DNA from: an uncultured Lachnospiraceae bacterium
GTDB lineage: Bacteria > Bacillota_A > Clostridia > Lachnospirales > Lachnospiraceae
Length of the DNA: 7,241 nt
Reading direction: 5' to 3'
Assembly: GCA_947177885.1 (NCBI GenBank)
Contig: CAMWWF010000135.1
Span: 1 to 7,241, forward strand
Below the pieces are notes generated by a model. It searched no databases. It was given only the letters and a program-made list of their open reading frames with translations, and was not told the DNA's origin. The position numbers and the translations under genes are program-made. Shown piece after piece: positions 5,035 through 7,241 of the stretch. The number at the start of each line of letters is the position of its first letter. The first letter of the stretch is position 1.

Positions 5035-6120
5035 ATGAGATATCAGGGGAAAAATAACTCAAAAGGGGACAAAATAAGATGGAAAGGTACGGGAACCATT
5101 CTGCTGGCCGCATTGCTGACAGCCTGCGGTGGAGAATCGTCCGGTGAGAGCGGATCCATGCCGCAGGAACCGGTGAGGTTGGAAGATATCAGACAGAATG
5201 TATCGGAGCGGGCGGGAACTTCGGATCCTTCTCAGGCAGACAATGAAGAGATTCCGCAGACGGAGGGGGCCGAGCCGGGACGAGCGGGTACGGGTTCATC
5301 GGAGCAGGGAGGCCCGGAAACGGCTTCGTCCGCCCGGGGGGAATCCGGAGCAGGTTCGTCTGCGCTGGCGGATGACACATCGGATCCGGCACCGGAAGCG
5401 GTCAAAGAGCCTGTTGTGGAAAAGCTGACACCCGAGGGCATCGGCTGGGGGCTGAGTTATGGAGAGTCCGGTACACAGCCCACCGGAAATGCGGCGCCCT
5501 GGGAGTTGGAGCAGTATGACGCTTATTATTTAAACGAAGGCGAGGAAAAAGTAATCTATCTGACCTTTGACTGCGGCTATGAGAACGGCAATACGGAGAA
5601 AATTCTGGACGCTCTGAAAGCCCACAATGCGCCTGCCACCTTCTTTGTGGTAGGTCATTTCCTGGAGACGGAACCGGAGATCGTAAAGCGTATGGCTGAG
5701 GAAGGTCATGCGGTGGGAAATCATACGTATCACCATTATGATGTGGACACGCTGGACGAGGCCGGTTTTCAAAAGGAGATGGAGGATGTGGAGGCACTTT
5801 TCAAAGAGATCACAGGCACGGAGCTTTCCCCGTACTATCGTCCCCCGGAGGGAAAGTGCGGGATCACGAACCTGGAGCGGGCGCAGGACCTGGGATATGC
5901 CACCTGCTTTTGGAGTTTGGCGTATGTGGACTGGGACACGAACAATCAGCCCACTCATCAGGCCGCGTTGGATAAGCTCACCGCGCGCATTCATCCCGGG
6001 GCCATCGTTCTCCTGCATAATACATCAAATACAAATGGTGAGATTCTGGATGAACTGCTGACGAAATGGGAGGAGATGGGCTATACCTTTGCGCCGCTGT
6101 CCGATTTGACGCAGAAATAG
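5035..6120 (+). CDS. PdaA-like polysaccharide deacetylase, predicted lipoprotein
   Basis: 361 residues. The N-terminus is basic, then hydrophobic (TILLAALL), ending in lipobox LTAC with Cys31, so the mature protein should be a lipoprotein outside the membrane. Residues ~32-135 are a linker rich in Ser, Gly, Glu and Pro. The NodB/CE4 domain follows: TFDCGYENG with catalytic Asp179, HTYHH with metal His230 and His234, RPPEG with Arg269, and HPGAIVLLH with His328. YLTFDxGYENG, TFFVVGHF, FWSLAYVDW and NNQ closely follow B. subtilis PdaA, which removes acetyl groups from N-acetylmuramic acid during muramic delta-lactam formation in spore cortex. Cys180 stands where classical CE4 enzymes have a second, metal-binding Asp; PdaA has Asn there. 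So sporulation or cell-wall remodelling is inferred. AGAGG (5023-5027) sits 7 bases before the ATG. It is a single-gene unit with its own promoter. A general peptidoglycan deacetylase is the alternative. Confidence 0.9.
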   Translation: MRYQGKNNSKGDKIRWKGTGTILLAALLTACGGESSGESGSMPQEPVRLEDIRQNVSERAGTSDPSQADNEEIPQTEGAEPGRAGTGSSEQGGPETASSARGESGAGSSALADDTSDPAPEAVKEPVVEKLTPEGIGWGLSYGESGTQPTGNAAPWELEQYDAYYLNEGEEKVIYLTFDCGYENGNTEKILDALKAHNAPATFFVVGHFLETEPEIVKRMAEEGHAVGNHTYHHYDVDTLDEAGFQKEMEDVEALFKEITGTELSPYYRPPEGKCGITNLERAQDLGYATCFWSLAYVDWDTNNQPTHQAALDKLTARIHPGAIVLLHNTSNTNGEILDELLTKWEEMGYTFAPLSDLTQK

Positions 6121-6175
6121 CCGTTCCGACACGCTCCGGGCTTTCGGAAGACCAGGATCCTTTTCCGCGGAAATG

Positions 6176-6234
6176 AATTCACCGGAAAAAGTGTTGTTGA
6201 ATGCAGGCATTCATCACATTTTTTCCGGTGAATT
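6176..6234 (+). terminator. Long stem-loop after the deacetylase gene, possible terminator
   Basis: Bases 6176-6190 (AATTCACCGGAAAAA) pair perfectly with 6220-6234, a 15-bp stem. The pairing continues through GTGT/ACAT (one G-T pair) and, after a small internal loop, TGAATG with CATTCA around a CAGG loop. It begins 56 bases after the deacetylase stop. The T-run lies within the right arm instead of after it, so it is not a textbook intrinsic terminator. A short inverted-repeat element is an alternative. Confidence 0.5.
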
Positions 6235-6250
6235 TGTCTGTTTCCAGACA
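6235..6250 (+). repeat. Small adjacent hairpin
   Basis: TGTCTG (6235-6240), loop TTTC, CAGACA (6245-6250): a perfect 6-bp stem that abuts the long stem-loop and ends 8 bp before the -35 of the next promoter. It could be an operator for that promoter or part of the terminator structure. Confidence 0.4.
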
Positions 6251-6258
6251 GATACAGA

Positions 6259-6287
6259 TTGATAAAGGCCGGGCAATAGTTTATAAT
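6259..6287 (+). promoter_or_regulatory. Strong SigA-type promoter
   Basis: TTGATA (6259-6264), exactly 17 bp, then a perfect TATAAT (6282-6287). This is the best promoter in the window, only one base from consensus at -35. Transcription would begin near 6294, giving a leader of about 46 bases before ATG 6340. Confidence 0.75.
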
Positions 6288-6339
6288 ATATCCAGAAAAT
6301 CCGTCAAACACAAAGCTGGCAGAAGAGGAAGGTAAGCAT

Positions 6340-7241
6340 ATGAAGTATAGTGTGTATGATATCATTTACAGAAACGACAGCAACATCAGAAGAATGCTGG
6401 AAAACGACCTGTTATTTAAAGAGACAGGTTTCATCGCGTTCCGGGACGGACACGATAAATTATGGTTTTTGTATAAGAAGGAGGGCCTTTTAGTACCGGG
6501 ACAGCAGGAATATCTTGACAGGACATATGGGACCAGAGATGTACTGCCCAGAATCAAAAAGATCAGGATAGGCGAAGAAGAGTGTGACTGTAGTCTGCCG
6601 TCAGGGGAATATGCGAAGGACTTCTTTACCGGCCTGAGCAGGATCAACGCGTGTGTGGATTGGAAGATTGAGAGTCAGCTGTGGAAGATCGCAGGCGAAT
6701 CTGCTTCTTTGTACGATGCACTGATCAGGATGGTAAGACCGGAACAGTTTCTGGACAGAGTCAGTACTTTAAGGTGTGCGTATATAAAAGACCGGGAGAC
6801 GAGCCGGAGAAATTTCACAAGCTTTGAAGGCTGGGAATACATTGATTCCTATGAGATGACCCCTGACGGGAAGATTCTTACAATGCAGGAGGTTATGGAG
6901 AGGGAAGAGGCGGCCGGGGCGGCGAAGGCGGCATCACAGGAAGCGGAAGCCGGCGAAGCGTCGATGCGGGAAACAGAGTCGGAGGCATTATCCCGAAACG
7001 AGAGCACGGAGGGGGCTTTGGCGCAGAAAACCCCTGAAGACGGAGATGTCTGGGAATCAGAACAGGAAGGGATTGTCCATAAGACCGGAACGGAAGAAGG
7101 ATCCGAGCAGACGGCAGCGCTGTCCGGGGAGCTGTCACAGGAGATGGAAGCGGAAGGAGTCCTGTCCCGGGAAGTGAAACCGGAAGAGCCGTCACAGACA
7201 GCATCAGGTCCGGTTCTGTCCCGAGAGTCGGATCCGGAGAA
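6340..7241 (+). CDS. Unrecognised protein with long acidic LSxE-containing tail (3' end outside window)
   Basis: ATG 6340 follows AGGAAGG (6326-6332) with 7 bases of spacing and lies behind a strong promoter. The frame stays open for 300 codons to the window end, so the C-terminus is missing. I do not recognise the family. Residues 1-181 look like a folded soluble domain: MKYSVYDIIYRNDSNIRRMLEND at the start, KLWFLYKKEGLLVPGQQEYL in the middle, a helical stretch around WKIESQLWKIAGESASLYDAL, and FEGWEYIDSYEMTPDGKIL near its end. There is no signal peptide or membrane span. From about residue 182 the protein changes to a Glu/Ala/Ser/Gly-rich, low-complexity acidic tail. LS followed by an acidic residue or Arg/Gly-Glu recurs at residues 217, 261, 265, 275 and 293, twice as LSRE 18 residues apart. 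The tail is probably disordered. It follows the deacetylase gene but has its own promoter, so a shared function is not implied. Confidence 0.8.
   Translation, partial: MKYSVYDIIYRNDSNIRRMLENDLLFKETGFIAFRDGHDKLWFLYKKEGLLVPGQQEYLDRTYGTRDVLPRIKKIRIGEEECDCSLPSGEYAKDFFTGLSRINACVDWKIESQLWKIAGESASLYDALIRMVRPEQFLDRVSTLRCAYIKDRETSRRNFTSFEGWEYIDSYEMTPDGKILTMQEVMEREEAAGAAKAASQEAEAGEASMRETESEALSRNESTEGALAQKTPEDGDVWESEQEGIVHKTGTEEGSEQTAALSGELSQEMEAEGVLSREVKPEEPSQTASGPVLSRESDPE

Noticed and set aside
5189..5441. Open frames on both strands inside the deacetylase linker
   Set aside because: They are shadows of the GC-rich low-complexity linker; the main frame has a lipobox, catalytic motifs and a ribosome binding site.
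6893..7204. 103-codon Pro/Leu-rich frame on the minus strand near the window end
   Set aside because: It mirrors the Glu/Gly-rich tail codons of the + strand gene that starts at 6340, which has a promoter and a ribosome binding site.
1..7241. CRISPR arrays, tRNA or rRNA genes, insertion sequences, phage genes
   Set aside because: No direct-repeat/spacer pattern, no cloverleaf-like segment, no transposase or integrase motifs were seen on either strand.

Overview
The window looks like the chromosome of a spore-forming, Gram-positive member of the Clostridia, probably a gut Lachnospiraceae. The reasons are a base composition near 50% GC, strong purine-rich ribosome binding sites, SigA-type promoters, a PdaA-like peptidoglycan deacetylase, and a DUF1538/P-II gene pair. 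This placement rests on gene content and recognised protein motifs, not on a search. All genes that can be supported lie on the + strand.

Region 1 (1-2579) is the 3' end of a catabolic operon. It holds the C-terminal part of a neutral/alkaline-ceramidase-like protein, a SIS-domain sugar-phosphate-binding protein, and a divergent N-acetylglucosamine-6-phosphate deacetylase (NagA family). Short gaps and no internal terminator suggest one transcript. Together the set suggests processing of an N-acylated amino sugar or related amide, with the SIS protein possibly isomerising or deaminating the product. Region 2 (2580-4009) is a 431-bp gap with tandem hairpins and weak promoter candidates, followed by a cytoplasmic-type asparaginase.

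Region 3 (4010-4663) starts with an extended -10 promoter and a TTG-initiated N-terminal fragment of a DUF1538 membrane protein. That fragment loses its frame after about 55 residues and runs into an apparently intact short P-II-like gene. I read this as a decayed transporter/regulator pair in which only the regulator survives. Region 4 (4664-5034) is a non-coding gap with a nested stem-loop, a perfect 20-bp palindrome and a promoter. These lead into Region 5 (5035-6120), a PdaA-like polysaccharide deacetylase made as a lipoprotein with a long low-complexity linker.

Region 6 (6121-7241) has two adjacent hairpins and then a very good SigA promoter (TTGATA-N17-TATAAT). This drives an unrecognised gene that starts at 6340 and is still open at the end of the window. 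Its N-terminal ~180 residues look folded and its acidic tail carries a recurring LSxE motif. No RNA genes, CRISPR arrays, insertion sequences or phage genes were seen.
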